64,000 nucleotides of DNA from Treponema saccharophilum DSM 2985 (GTDB lineage: Bacteria > Spirochaetota > Spirochaetia > Treponematales > Treponemataceae), in NCBI RefSeq assembly GCF_000255555.1, contig NZ_AGRW01000042.1, positions 1 to 64,000 of the forward strand, in the 5' to 3' direction. Each line of letters starts with the position of its first letter. The first letter of the stretch is position 1. This document shows, one piece after another, positions 24,575 through 33,261 of the stretch. The notes beneath the pieces were generated by a model. It saw only the letters and a program-made list of their open reading frames with translations. It was not told the DNA's origin and searched no databases. The translations under genes were made by a program, and so were the position numbers.

Positions 24575-25405
24575 ATGTCTGAAAATGCAAAAATATTGTT
24601 TTCAAAAATTACCGGGATGTACGGGACAATCCGCCGTGCGCGCGGGTGTTTCCTCTATACGTCGAAGAACGTCCGGCTGACGGACCTGTATCAGGCGGGC
24701 GGGCGCGCAATCCTGGGGTGGGGGAGCGGCGGCGCCGTTTCCGTCCTGAAAAACGTTCTGGAGCGGAAGCTTACGGGGATTTTCGACACGGATTTTTCCC
24801 CGATGTACGGCGCGGAATCTTCGAGGCTTTCGAAGGCCGTGTCGGAGCTTCTCGGCGGTTTTGACGACAGGCGCGTGTTCGTTTTCAATTCGTGCGGGCA
24901 GTGGGGGAATCCTGCTGAATTCGCGGAGAAGGAATTCGGGATAAAATGCGTCCGCTTCGTTCCGTGGAATCAGGATTCTGCCGATTGGCGCGAGGAGCTC
25001 GCCGTGCTGGTCGAGCCTCCGTTCGCGTGGGATGAGGAATGCTTCGTCATCGCGCTTGACCGTTCTGCCGGCTTTGACTGGGAAAAACTTTCTTCCAGGG
25101 CGTACCGGATTCCGTCCCCGCTGTGCGCCGCCTACACGCGCGCAATCTACGATTTGATACGCGCGCTTCAGGAGCGGAGCGAGAAGGACTGGTTCCGTTA
25201 CGATGCCGTCCTGTCGAAATACTGGACGCGGAAGGGACCGTATCTCATCCCCGCCGTTCCCGCAGAATCGTACCGCGATTTCATGCTCCATTGCGCGGAA
25301 TGCGGTCTTGTCGTTTCCCCGGACTACGAGGTGCCTAGCATCGTTCCTTTCGGCGCGGACAGGGGGAATTTCTCCAAGTTGAAGAACAATCCTTTTGAAT
25401 GGTGA
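24575..25405 (+). CDS. Unrecognised cytoplasmic protein
   Basis: 276 residues, no signal peptide or membrane segment. Stretches such as GGRAILGWGSGGAVSVLKNV and the general layout faintly recall PLP-dependent transferases, but no lysine motif can be pointed to, so no function is given. The open frame runs back into tRNA-Gly; the start at 24575 is chosen because TATAAT lies at 24560-24565 with TTAAGC 17 bases further up, which would give a leaderless or near-leaderless transcript. It is followed by a small membrane protein gene one base after its stop. Confidence 0.6.
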   Translation: MSENAKILFSKITGMYGTIRRARGCFLYTSKNVRLTDLYQAGGRAILGWGSGGAVSVLKNVLERKLTGIFDTDFSPMYGAESSRLSKAVSELLGGFDDRRVFVFNSCGQWGNPAEFAEKEFGIKCVRFVPWNQDSADWREELAVLVEPPFAWDEECFVIALDRSAGFDWEKLSSRAYRIPSPLCAAYTRAIYDLIRALQERSEKDWFRYDAVLSKYWTRKGPYLIPAVPAESYRDFMLHCAECGLVVSPDYEVPSIVPFGADRGNFSKLKNNPFEW

Positions 25406-25406
25406 T

Positions 25407-25712
25407 ATGGGAATAACAGAATCCGAAATACTGCTCGGCATCGTGAAGGTCGTCCTCGGCGGAATCGCGGCTTTCCTTGCGATAATGCTTTGGAGCCGTA
25501 CGCGCGAGCCTTCGTGGATGTGCGTCGTCGCGGGCGCCGTCACCGGATACGCGGGAATCGTCTACGAGCTTCTCGTAAAGCTCGGCATCGTCATAGCGCG
25601 CGATTTTGTCGTGCCGATGACGGGCGTCCTCGTGTCCTCGCTCGTCTTTACGGTTCTTCCGATGGTTTTTGTTATTCTGGCGCTGGTTCTTATGCTTTTT
25701 AAATCGAGGTAA
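25407..25712 (+). CDS. Small three-helix membrane protein
   Basis: 101 residues with transmembrane stretches at about 10-28, 35-55 and 70-98 and an arginine at the C-terminus. Unrecognised. It begins directly after the preceding gene and ends 3 bases before the ASCH gene, so these form an operon. Confidence 0.6.
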   Translation: MGITESEILLGIVKVVLGGIAAFLAIMLWSRTREPSWMCVVAGAVTGYAGIVYELLVKLGIVIARDFVVPMTGVLVSSLVFTVLPMVFVILALVLMLFKSR

Positions 25713-25715
25713 AAA

Positions 25716-26168
25716 ATGACGATTGGCGAATATTGGGACAAATTCCTTGCGGAATCGAAGCAGAATCCTGATGAGGTCGGTTTTTCCGGCGAGCTTTCGT
25801 TTGCGGAGCGGGGTGTCGTTGGGAACGAGCAGCTTGCGCTCGTCCTTTCCGGAAAGCGGACGGTGACGTTCACCGCGTTCGATTCGTATGCGATAAACAG
25901 GGAGCCGCTTCCCGTTTCGGGAGAGGTTTTCATCGTCGAGGACAAGGACGGAGAGCCGCGCGGAATCGTGGAGGTCACGGACGTCAGCGTCATCCCGTTC
26001 GGTGAGATTACGTGGGAGCTTGCGCGGCGCGAGGGCGAGGACGAAAGCCTTGAGGAATGGCGCGAGAAGCAGCGCGATTACATGGAGGACGAGGCGGCGC
26101 TCTGCGGTTTCGAGTTCACCGATTCGAGCAAGGTCGTCTGCGAAGTTTTCCGTCTTATCTACCGATAA
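25716..26168 (+). CDS. ASCH domain protein
   Basis: 150 residues of the ASCH (PUA-like) fold: LALVLSGKRTVTFTAFDSY, the LPVSGEVFIVEDKDGEPRGIVEVTDV core and ELARREGEDESLEEWR. ASCH proteins bind or process RNA or modified nucleosides; one group has amidohydrolase activity on N4-acetylcytidine. AGGTAAAA precedes the ATG. Last cytoplasmic member of the 24575-26168 run. Confidence 0.8.
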   Translation: MTIGEYWDKFLAESKQNPDEVGFSGELSFAERGVVGNEQLALVLSGKRTVTFTAFDSYAINREPLPVSGEVFIVEDKDGEPRGIVEVTDVSVIPFGEITWELARREGEDESLEEWREKQRDYMEDEAALCGFEFTDSSKVVCEVFRLIYR

Positions 26169-26278
26169 TAAATGCAGCTGCCCGGGAACGCGCTTTTTCG
26201 GAGACGTTTTCGGGCTGTTTATTTTTTTGTGTTCCGGCGCGGGAAAAATTTCCGGTTCCGGGACGAGGAGTTTTTAGG

Positions 26279-26680
26279 ATGGCTCATAAGGCTGCGAAAT
26301 TTTCTATTTTCTGGTTTATGCTGAACCTTGCCGTCGGCGTGATGCTTGCCGTCGGCGGAATCTGGGCTTTGCAGGGCGGCGGCGACTTTGCCGCGCAGGC
26401 GCTCAGCCATGTCGCAAGCGGCGATGTCGGCAGGATTGTCATCATCGCGTTCGGCGTCGTGGAGCTTCTTTCCGGGATTTTCATTATCCTCCAGTGCTTC
26501 ATCGCGAACGGGTTCGGCAGGCTCGGATACATTCTGAAAATCATAATCTGCGTGATTTGGGCAATCGCAATCGTGATAGCCGACATTCTGAACGGCAACT
26601 TCGGCGATTTGCTCGGCTGGCTCTACACGTTCGCGTCGCACCTTATCGTTCTTGCGGCGCTTCTCGTGACGAGAAGCTGA
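26279..26680 (+). CDS. Membrane protein, unknown function
   Basis: 133 residues with four predicted helices (about 10-30, 55-80, 85-105, 110-130). GAGGAG at 26263-26269 fixes the ATG at 26279; a longer open frame upstream overlaps the ASCH gene and is not credible. Resembles generic four-helix inner-membrane proteins without a diagnostic motif. A strong bidirectional terminator follows. Confidence 0.6.
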   Translation: MAHKAAKFSIFWFMLNLAVGVMLAVGGIWALQGGGDFAAQALSHVASGDVGRIVIIAFGVVELLSGIFIILQCFIANGFGRLGYILKIIICVIWAIAIVIADILNGNFGDLLGWLYTFASHLIVLAALLVTRS

Positions 26681-26725
26681 TTTGCTCCGGCTTTTGCGTT
26701 CTTCCGTGAAAGCCGTGCGCGTACA

Positions 26726-26769
26726 AAAAAATCCCGGACGAGGATGTTCTCCAGTCCGGGATTTTTTTT
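26726..26769. terminator. Bidirectional terminator
   Basis: ATCCCGGA (26731-26738) pairs with TCCGGGAT (26754-26761), flanked by A-run and T-run. It serves the plus-strand membrane gene and the minus-strand tRNA-Arg. Confidence 0.85.
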
Positions 26770-26842
26770 GACCCTAACACGAGTCGAACGTGCGACCTGC
26801 TGCTTAGGAGGCAGCCGCTCTATCCAGCTGAGCTATAGGATC
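26769..26842 (-). tRNA. tRNA-Arg (CCT)
   Basis: 74 nt on the minus strand: acceptor GATCCTA / TAGGGTC with one G-U, D-arm GCTCAGCTGGATAGAGC, anticodon loop CTCCTAA, T-loop TTCGACT. No encoded CCA. Confidence 0.93.
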
Positions 26843-26901
26843 GAATGAATGAATAATATATCAAAACCGATTATTGTTCAATAGTCGAAGAACTGCCGGC
26901 C

Positions 26902-26940
26902 AATAGACCTGTTCTGAAACTGGGGCTTCCGAACAGGTTT
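26902..26940. repeat. Dispersed palindrome, copy 2
   Basis: CCTGTTC (26908-26914) and GAACAGG (26931-26937) around TGAAACTGGGGCTTCC. Closely matches 8061-8098 inside and outside the inverted arms. Confidence 0.7.
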
Positions 26941-26967
26941 AATAACCGGAAACAGACCGTCTCTTTA

Positions 26968-27630
26968 TCACGCGAGAATGTCGGGAAGCTTTTGTACGTC
27001 CTCGGCGCCTCCGACGAGAATTCCGCCCATGCCGAGCTCAATCGGAAGCTTGAGGTCGATGTCGAACCGGTCGCCGACTGAAATGCAGTCGCGCGGGCGC
27101 ACTTCCTCACCGATGTCCTCCGACGCCCAGCCCATCGCCGTCTCGAGAAGCTTCCTCGACGGCTTCGATTCCATGCACGTGTCCAGCCCCGCGATTCTCG
27201 GAATCAGGTCGGCGATTCCGATTACCTCAAGCGTGCGCCTCGCAGGCTCCACGGGATTGTTCGTGACGCACACGAGGGCGAATTTTTCCTTGAGCTTCCG
27301 TATCGCCGCGATGAGCTTCTCGTCCCTTTTCAGGTAGTCGGCCGGATTGAAAAGCGTTTTCCGCCATTCGATGCTCGTCTCGATGGGGATTCCGAACGAC
27401 GTGAGCAGGTTTCCGAGGCTGATTTTCAGCCCGCCGTGCTCCGCCGCCCATTTTCTCCTGAAATCGGCGACCTTTTTCCGCGCCTCGTCGGCAGTCATTC
27501 CGTTGAGCGCGGCGTAGTGGCGTACCTGCGCGTCAATCTGCTCGTGCGCGTATTCCGGGCACGTGTAGAGCGTCGCGTCTATGTCGAATATCAGGGCTTT
27601 CGGTTTTTCCGGCAGATTGTAGATTTCCAT
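26968..27630 (-). CDS. HAD-superfamily phosphatase, pyrimidine 5'-nucleotidase-like
   Basis: 220 residues. Motif I FDIDATLY near residue 15, motif II in CVTNNPVE near 120, and motif IV ISVGDRFDIDLKLPIELG near 190. DxDxTLY with a small helical cap is the style of the SDT1/pyrimidine 5'-nucleotidase and haloacid dehalogenase subgroup. The start at 27630 has GGAAGG upstream; an earlier TTG is less likely. It follows the sugar kinase gene 39 bases downstream and may share its transcript; a nucleotide or sugar phosphate is the likely substrate. Confidence 0.85.
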   Translation of the reverse strand: MEIYNLPEKPKALIFDIDATLYTCPEYAHEQIDAQVRHYAALNGMTADEARKKVADFRRKWAAEHGGLKISLGNLLTSFGIPIETSIEWRKTLFNPADYLKRDEKLIAAIRKLKEKFALVCVTNNPVEPARRTLEVIGIADLIPRIAGLDTCMESKPSRKLLETAMGWASEDIGEEVRPRDCISVGDRFDIDLKLPIELGMGGILVGGAEDVQKLPDILA

Positions 27631-27669
27631 TTCTTTTTCCTTCCTCAAAAAATCGTTCGTGCTGACCGT

Positions 27670-28767
27670 TCACATCCCGCAGAGGACGAAGCACGCCTCG
27701 TCCATGTCGTCGTAGTCGCCGAGCGCGAGCCGTGCCAGGACGAGGTCCCCGATAAGCTCCGCGTCGTTGCAGAACGGGACGCGGATGTTCATGCCCGCCG
27801 CTTTTTCCTTTCGCGAAATCCACTCCTTGTCGAGGCATTGTCCGCCCGTCATCGCAAGCTCGTCCGGGAACAGCTCCCCGTTCGATTCGGCGGCGTTCCG
27901 GAGCTTTTCGATTGCCGACGAGAATTCCTCAAGGAGCGCGTCAGGCGACTCGTCTTTCCTGCGCCCGCTGTCGGGAATAAGCGCGCTCGCGTTCCACAAT
28001 CCGGGAATCGCGCTCGGGAGCGTCCTTATTCCGTCGGCAAAAATCGGCCTCGACGTGCAGAGGTTGATTCCTTCGCTTGAGCCTGCCCGGTCGCATAGTT
28101 TTCCCGGGTAAATCGTCCCCGTTCCGATAAGCGCGACGACGAAATCGGGCGCGCCGGCAAAAACGAGCGTGCCCTCAAGCAGTCCCGTCCCGATTGCGGC
28201 TTTTTCGCAGATTTTTCCGGCGAAGCTGCCCATTTTTTTGAACGGCGGAAGCTTTGCGCGCTCATCCGCGCCGAACCCGAACCGGCGCAGCTCCTCGTCG
28301 CTCCAGTACGCCTTTTCGAATCCTTTCGCGGGAAGAATCGTAAGCGCGTTTCCTGTCAGGAATTTGATGAGGAATTCCGGCCCCGACATGACGGAGGATG
28401 CTTTTTCCCATTCGCCCGGGAACACTTTCCGTGCGGCAATCATGCGCGGGATGTAGAGGGATTCTGTTTTCGGGCTGTCGCTTTTCGGGGTGGGGGCGTT
28501 CCACAAAAGCGTCGCGAGCGCGTCCCCGTCCCGCTCAAGCACGAGCGTCGGGCCGTTCCCGCTGACGCAGATTGCCTCGATTGCGGCTGATTCGTTTTCG
28601 CTTTTCAGCTCCGCGACAGCTTTTTTGAGCGCGGAAATCCATCCGTCCGCGCCGCTTCCTTTTTCGAGCGCGACGCGCGTTTTTGCCTCCACGGTGCGCC
28701 TGTCAGAAAGGAGCGCCGCCTTGAGCGATGTCGTTCCGATGTCGATGCAGAGAATCGTGTCAGTCAT
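27670..28767 (-). CDS. FGGY-type carbohydrate kinase
   Basis: 365 residues, shorter than typical 480-500-residue FGGY kinases. The N-terminal phosphate-1 motif CIDIGTTSLKAALL and the FGGY_N core are clear; the ATPase-fold C-terminal part carries AMTGGQCLDKEW (adenosine motif-like). The specific sugar is unknown. TACAAT lies 6 bases before the ATG and there is no Shine-Dalgarno, suggesting a leaderless mRNA. It sits between the alpha-amylase lipoprotein and the HAD phosphatase, in keeping with carbohydrate use. Confidence 0.8.
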   Translation of the reverse strand: MTDTILCIDIGTTSLKAALLSDRRTVEAKTRVALEKGSGADGWISALKKAVAELKSENESAAIEAICVSGNGPTLVLERDGDALATLLWNAPTPKSDSPKTESLYIPRMIAARKVFPGEWEKASSVMSGPEFLIKFLTGNALTILPAKGFEKAYWSDEELRRFGFGADERAKLPPFKKMGSFAGKICEKAAIGTGLLEGTLVFAGAPDFVVALIGTGTIYPGKLCDRAGSSEGINLCTSRPIFADGIRTLPSAIPGLWNASALIPDSGRRKDESPDALLEEFSSAIEKLRNAAESNGELFPDELAMTGGQCLDKEWISRKEKAAGMNIRVPFCNDAELIGDLVLARLALGDYDDMDEACFVLCGM

Positions 28768-28830
28768 GGCGACATTGTACCGTATTTGCGGAGAAAATTC
28801 CGTCGGTAAGCCGCCGTGCGCGCCCGGAAA

Positions 28831-30867
28831 TTACCGGCGGATTTCCGCTGTTTTTGTGGCCGCGTTGAAGGCGAAAACGTAGGCGCCGCTTTCTTCCGGC
28901 GTGAACGAGAAATTCGTTCCGACACCCGTCGCATCGTCTGCCGTGAACGGCTCGTTCAGATTGACTGTCCCGGAACTTCCCGACGTTCCGAACGAATGCG
29001 ACCAGTCGCCGAATTCGTCGAATTTGAATTCGTATGCGAGCTCCGCAGTGAGGTCGGCGCTTGCGGAGAATTCGCTCCCGTCGTAATCCATTTTCGTCGC
29101 GTTCCAGCCGTTCATCGTTCCTCGCAGGTACATCGTCGGCTCCGCGTCGTAGTCCCAGATGTCGAGGACGTTTTCCCTTCCCGCGGATGAGAAATCGTAT
29201 ACGCGGATTTCGTGCGGGCTGAAATTGCGGAGGACAGCGCAGCCTGAATCGTTTTCGATGTCGGCGTTTTCGTCCCCGTTTCCTACGATGAGCGAATAGC
29301 CGCCCCGTTCCGAAACGTCGAAGCCGGAAAACGATAGTTCTGCCGCGCTTTTCCTTGCCAGATTCGCGACGACGAGCAGTTCCGTGCTTTCGTCGGAAAT
29401 CGTGTACGCGAGCGCGCCGGAATTCTCGCTTTCCAGCACGCTGATTTTTCCGTTCGCGAACACATCTTTGTATTCCGCGGATTTCCGCAGCGCGATGAGC
29501 GTTTTGTTTATGGAAAGCACTGAATCGCTGCCGCTTTTCTGCGTTTCTGCCTTTGTCCAGTCGAACGGCTGCCGGAGCCTGAAGTCCCCGTCTTGCGTTC
29601 CCGATTTCTGCGCGATTTCGTTTCCGTAGTAGATGAACGGGACTGTCGGGCGCAGGAGCGAGAGCGATGTGGCGAGGATTATTCCCGTTTTTCCGATTGA
29701 CGTCTCGCTGTCGCCGAGCCTGTCTGCATATTCGTCGTGGTTCCCGAGGAACGTGCCGTAGCTTTTCGATTCGTCGGGGTTCCCGAAAATTTTCGGCGAG
29801 TCTCCCGCTGCCTGATTCGCGATTTCCCCGAGGACGGCTTTCCCTTGGTCGAAGTCGAGCACCATGTTGAATTCGTCGCCGCTTCCGAAATACCCGTCGA
29901 GCTTCGTCCTGTTCCCTTCAATCCACGCCTCGCTGACCATGAATTTCGGGCTTTCGTATTCGTCAAGCACGCTCCTGAGCTCCTTGAACCATTCGTGCGT
30001 TTCGTCCGTGTCCTCGCGCGATTTTTCCGTCTCGACAAGGTACCTCGCCGCGTCGATTCTGAGCCCGTCGAACCCCTTGTTGAGCCAATACCGGACGACG
30101 TTCTTCATCTCCTCGCGCACCTCGCGGTTCCTGTAGTTCAAATCGGGCTGCGTGTCGGCGAACGCGGCGTAGTAGTATTTCCCGTTCTTCTTGTGCCATG
30201 CGCTCGCGCCCCAGGTGTTCTTCCAGTCGAGCGCGGTCTTGCTCCACACATACCAGCCGCTTTTTCCGTTATCGCCGTTCGCGGAATCGACGAACCAGCC
30301 GTTGCTGCTTGACGTGTGGTTCGGAACGAAGTCGAATATGATTTTCATCCCGCGCTCGTGGCACGCTTTTATGAGCGAGACGAGCTCCTCCTCCGCGCTT
30401 TCCGCCGTGGCGTTCCCGCTTCCGAAAAATGCGTTCACTTTGTAGAAGTCGCTCACGTCGTAGCCGTGCATGTTGATTTTCGCGCTTTCTTCGTTCGTGC
30501 TTCCTTCGTACGCGCATTCCCAGAACGGGCTGAGCCAAATCGCGTCGCATCCGAGGTCGTCCTGGATGTAGCCGAGGCTTTCCTCGATTCCTTTGAAGTC
30601 GCCGCAGTTTTTGGAGCAGTCGCCCACGTCTGAGTCCCTGAACGACTTTATCCATATGTGGTAGAAGACCGAATTCCGCCACCAGTTTTCCGAAAGGCCC
30701 TCGCTCTGGTTTTCAGTTTCCGGAAGCGCGACGGGGCTTTTGTAGTTCTCGTCGCCCGTCAGCGATGTCAGGTCGATTTTTTCCTCGGTGTAGTCGTCGT
30801 TCCTGATTTGGCACGACGAGAAGAGCGCGATCGCGGCAAAAAATGCTGATGTGATGATTTTTTTCAT
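28831..30867 (-). CDS. GH13 alpha-amylase family lipoprotein
   Basis: 678 residues, exported: MKKIITSAFFAAIALFSSC with lipobox FSSC. All GH13 motifs are present: I IFDFVPNHTS, II GFDGLRIDAARYL (nucleophile Asp), III FMVSEAWIEG (acid Glu), IV FLGNHDEYA. A C-terminal beta-sandwich plus a starch-binding-like stretch (TMYLRGTMNGWNATKM) follows. It would cleave alpha-glucans or maltodextrins at the cell surface or in the periplasm. The kinase and HAD genes downstream may process the product. No strong ribosome site is visible. Confidence 0.93.
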   Translation of the reverse strand: MKKIITSAFFAAIALFSSCQIRNDDYTEEKIDLTSLTGDENYKSPVALPETENQSEGLSENWWRNSVFYHIWIKSFRDSDVGDCSKNCGDFKGIEESLGYIQDDLGCDAIWLSPFWECAYEGSTNEESAKINMHGYDVSDFYKVNAFFGSGNATAESAEEELVSLIKACHERGMKIIFDFVPNHTSSSNGWFVDSANGDNGKSGWYVWSKTALDWKNTWGASAWHKKNGKYYYAAFADTQPDLNYRNREVREEMKNVVRYWLNKGFDGLRIDAARYLVETEKSREDTDETHEWFKELRSVLDEYESPKFMVSEAWIEGNRTKLDGYFGSGDEFNMVLDFDQGKAVLGEIANQAAGDSPKIFGNPDESKSYGTFLGNHDEYADRLGDSETSIGKTGIILATSLSLLRPTVPFIYYGNEIAQKSGTQDGDFRLRQPFDWTKAETQKSGSDSVLSINKTLIALRKSAEYKDVFANGKISVLESENSGALAYTISDESTELLVVANLARKSAAELSFSGFDVSERGGYSLIVGNGDENADIENDSGCAVLRNFSPHEIRVYDFSSAGRENVLDIWDYDAEPTMYLRGTMNGWNATKMDYDGSEFSASADLTAELAYEFKFDEFGDWSHSFGTSGSSGTVNLNEPFTADDATGVGTNFSFTPEESGAYVFAFNAATKTAEIRR

Positions 30868-30995
30868 GATGTACCCGTTTTCGTTTTTTGATTTTCTGGT
30901 ACGCCTATTCTATTCCCGCATCGGCGGTGCCCGCTTGTCCGATTTTCCGTTTCGTTTGTAGGATTTTCTCAAAATGCCGGAATTCCCGCGCGGAC

Positions 30996-31073
30996 AAAAA
31001 AAGGCTGCCCAATAAGTGGTGCACGGTGCCGTTACGAAACGCGTTCGGCATGGCACTGCTTTTTGGACAGCCC
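30996..31073 (-). terminator. Structured terminator after prs
   Basis: On the minus strand GGCTGTCC (31065-31072) pairs with GGGCAGCC (31003-31010, one mismatch) and is followed by a T-run. Inner GTGCC / GGCAC pairings make a branched structure of about 70 nt. Confidence 0.55.
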
Positions 31074-31089
31074 ACGGGTTTGTTTTTGC

Positions 31090-31124
31090 CCCCGCCGGAA
31101 TTTCTGGCGGGGATTCGTTTTTTT
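31090..31124 (+). terminator. Hairpin with plus-strand T-run
   Basis: CCCCGCC (31090-31096) / GGCGGGG (31106-31112) followed by TTTTTTT. It faces into prs from downstream and would stop antisense transcription; it lies in the prs 3' UTR. Confidence 0.5.
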
Positions 31125-32403
31125 ATTCGGCCTGCTCAGGCTTGTCAGTCTTCTCGTTCGAGTCGGACTTCTTTATGAGCTTGTCGATAATGTTGCGGTT
31201 GTCGAGGAGGTCGGAAAGTCCCTGGTTGTGGTGGATTCTCGTGATGACGTTCGCGAAAAGCCCCGAGACGTTCGTCGAGATGAACCATTCCTTGTCCTTG
31301 AGGTTCGAGTGGTAGACGGCGTTCGTTCCGATTACGCGGTAGAACAGCCCGTCCTTGTACGCCTGGTCGAAAAGCTCGATAGCGTTTCCCGTGAAGAACG
31401 GAAGGGAGATTGCGGCGATGACCTTCGTCGCGCCCTGTTCCTTCAGGAAGCCCATCGCCTTGAGGAGCGTGCCGCCCGTTCCTAGCATGTCGTCGGCAAG
31501 GAACGCGACTTTGCCCTTCACGTCGCCGAGAAGCTTTATCGACTTGATGTTCGTGTTCTTCGCGTCCTGCGTCACGACGGAGTAATCGCGCTCCTTGTAA
31601 ATCATCGCGAGCGGAACCTTCAGGCCTGACGCGTAGAACTTGTTCCTGTCGATTGCTCCCGTGTCCGGCGAGACCACGACCAAATCTTCCTTGTTCGGGC
31701 CGGTGAGGTTGACGACTTTCGTAAGCTCGCGGATTATCTGGTATGAGGCGTGCAGGTTGTCGAGGTACGTCGTGTTGAACGCGTTTACGATTTCGCGCGA
31801 GTGGATGTCGAGCGTGACGACGCGCGTCACTCCCTTCATCTCGTAGATGTGGCTGAGGAGGGATGCGGTCAGGCCTTCGCGGCTCTTCTTCTTGTGCTGC
31901 CGAGAGTAGGGGAACGCGGGGACGACGAGCGTTATCGATGCCGCGCCCGCCTGCTGCACCGCGTCAATCGTGACGAGGAGCGTCATGACGTGGTCGTTCA
32001 CGGAGAAGACGACTTCGTTCTTTCCGCCGTTCATCTTTATCGGCTCGTGGTTCTCGACGTCCTGGAAGATGTAGATGTCCTTTCCGCGGACGCATTCGAG
32101 AATCTCCGCCTTGACCTCGCCGTTCGCGAACCACGTGAAGAGCGTGTCCACCTTGAATTTGGGAACGCGGTACTGGTCGGTCGAGCCGCGCACTACGAGG
32201 TCGCTCGTCGCAAGGTCGTTCCTGAAATTCATGTCCTGGACGAGCTTGTCCTTCTCGATGTTGTACCTTTTCGCGATGACATCGGATTTGAGCGTGAAGC
32301 GATGCTTGTACATCTGCCTGAGATGAGAGATTACCTCGTCTGCGAAGATGGCTCCGCCCGGACAGGCGATGACGCCAAGGTTTGTCGGTTCTGAATATGG
32401 CAT
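31123..32403 (-). CDS. prs: Ribose-phosphate pyrophosphokinase, long form
   Basis: Makes PRPP from ribose 5-phosphate and ATP for nucleotide, His and Trp synthesis. 426 residues against the usual 310-320. FPYSRQHKKKSREGLTA, the divalent-binding VVTLDIHSREIVNAF (canonical DLHxxQIQGFF) and the PRPP loop FLADDMLGTGGTL are visible. The N-terminus has an extension of about 60-80 residues and the C-terminus is charged. AAGGA precedes the ATG; TTGACG (32468-32473) and TAAAAT (32445-32450), 17 bases apart, make a good promoter. Confidence 0.93.
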   Translation of the reverse strand: MPYSEPTNLGVIACPGGAIFADEVISHLRQMYKHRFTLKSDVIAKRYNIEKDKLVQDMNFRNDLATSDLVVRGSTDQYRVPKFKVDTLFTWFANGEVKAEILECVRGKDIYIFQDVENHEPIKMNGGKNEVVFSVNDHVMTLLVTIDAVQQAGAASITLVVPAFPYSRQHKKKSREGLTASLLSHIYEMKGVTRVVTLDIHSREIVNAFNTTYLDNLHASYQIIRELTKVVNLTGPNKEDLVVVSPDTGAIDRNKFYASGLKVPLAMIYKERDYSVVTQDAKNTNIKSIKLLGDVKGKVAFLADDMLGTGGTLLKAMGFLKEQGATKVIAAISLPFFTGNAIELFDQAYKDGLFYRVIGTNAVYHSNLKDKEWFISTNVSGLFANVITRIHHNQGLSDLLDNRNIIDKLIKKSDSNEKTDKPEQAE

Positions 32404-32444
32404 TTTAGAATCCTTGTTAGTGAATTTTGGGAAAAAGATGATTC

Positions 32445-32473
32445 ATTTTATATTTTTCGCAATATGTCGTCAA
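32445..32473 (-). promoter_or_regulatory. prs promoter
   Basis: Minus strand TTGACG, 17-base spacer, TAAAAT, 41 bases before the prs ATG. Confidence 0.7.
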
Positions 32474-32589
32474 TTCACTGAAAACAATGGAAAATGTTGC
32501 GCTTTTTTGCGGTTCTTTTTCATTCTTTGCGGATTTGCAGTGCGTTTCCCGAGAACAACCGCGGGGAATTGTGCTAAAATCTCCGCATT

Positions 32590-33261
32590 ATGATTAGACT
32601 AGTTGCATTCCTCGGGAATTATGGTCAGGAGTATGAGCTGACAAGGCACAACGTCGCGTGGCAGTTCGCGTCGCAGCTTCCTTTTTACGGACGTTTTTCA
32701 TGGCAGCAGAAATTCAGGGGCGATTACGCGTCCGTGGAGACGGAAACCCTCGCGCAATGGTTCGCGGAAACGGGCGTGCTGTCGAAGAAGGACGGAAGCG
32801 CGCCCGCGGTTCCGTCCGGTGCACCCGACAAAATTTTCTTCCTCAAGCCGCTCACGTACATGAATCTCAGCGGCGAGTCCGTCGGGGAGCTTGCGCGGTT
32901 CTTCAAGATTGAGCCTTCCGAGATTCTCGTCGTCCACGACGAGCTTGAGCTTCCGATTGGGACGGTCAGCTTGAAATGGTCGGGCGGGCTCGGCGGGCAC
33001 AACGGGCTCCGGTCGATGAGGAGCGTTTTCGGGACGCAGGATTTCTGGCGGCTCCGGTTCGGGCTGACTAAGCCGGTCGGGCGCGACATCGCCGATTACG
33101 TGCTTTCGAATTTCACCCCGGACGAGCGGATAATCCTCGCGCAGGAATTTTCGCAGACGAACGAGATGCTCGCGAAATTCCTCCTTTCGACGGATGAGAA
33201 CCAGAAGCGCATCCTCCAGTCGTGGTCGAAGCGGAAAATCGTGGAGGCGGAGAAGAAATGA
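32590..33261 (+). CDS. pth: Peptidyl-tRNA hydrolase
   Basis: Recycles peptidyl-tRNA dropped from ribosomes. 223 residues with the Pth motifs: FLGNYGQEYELTRHNVAW (catalytic His in RHN), FLKPLTYMNLSGESV, VVHDELELPIG and GGLGGHNGLRSM. A TAAAAT box lies 9 bases before the ATG and no ribosome site is visible. mazG overlaps its stop by 4 bases. Confidence 0.96.
   Translation: MIRLVAFLGNYGQEYELTRHNVAWQFASQLPFYGRFSWQQKFRGDYASVETETLAQWFAETGVLSKKDGSAPAVPSGAPDKIFFLKPLTYMNLSGESVGELARFFKIEPSEILVVHDELELPIGTVSLKWSGGLGGHNGLRSMRSVFGTQDFWRLRFGLTKPVGRDIADYVLSNFTPDERIILAQEFSQTNEMLAKFLLSTDENQKRILQSWSKRKIVEAEKK

Noticed and set aside
31021-31070. 5S rRNA-like fragment (CATGCCGAAC)
   Set aside because: Only ten bases match; surrounding sequence does not fold as 5S and is better read as the prs terminator.
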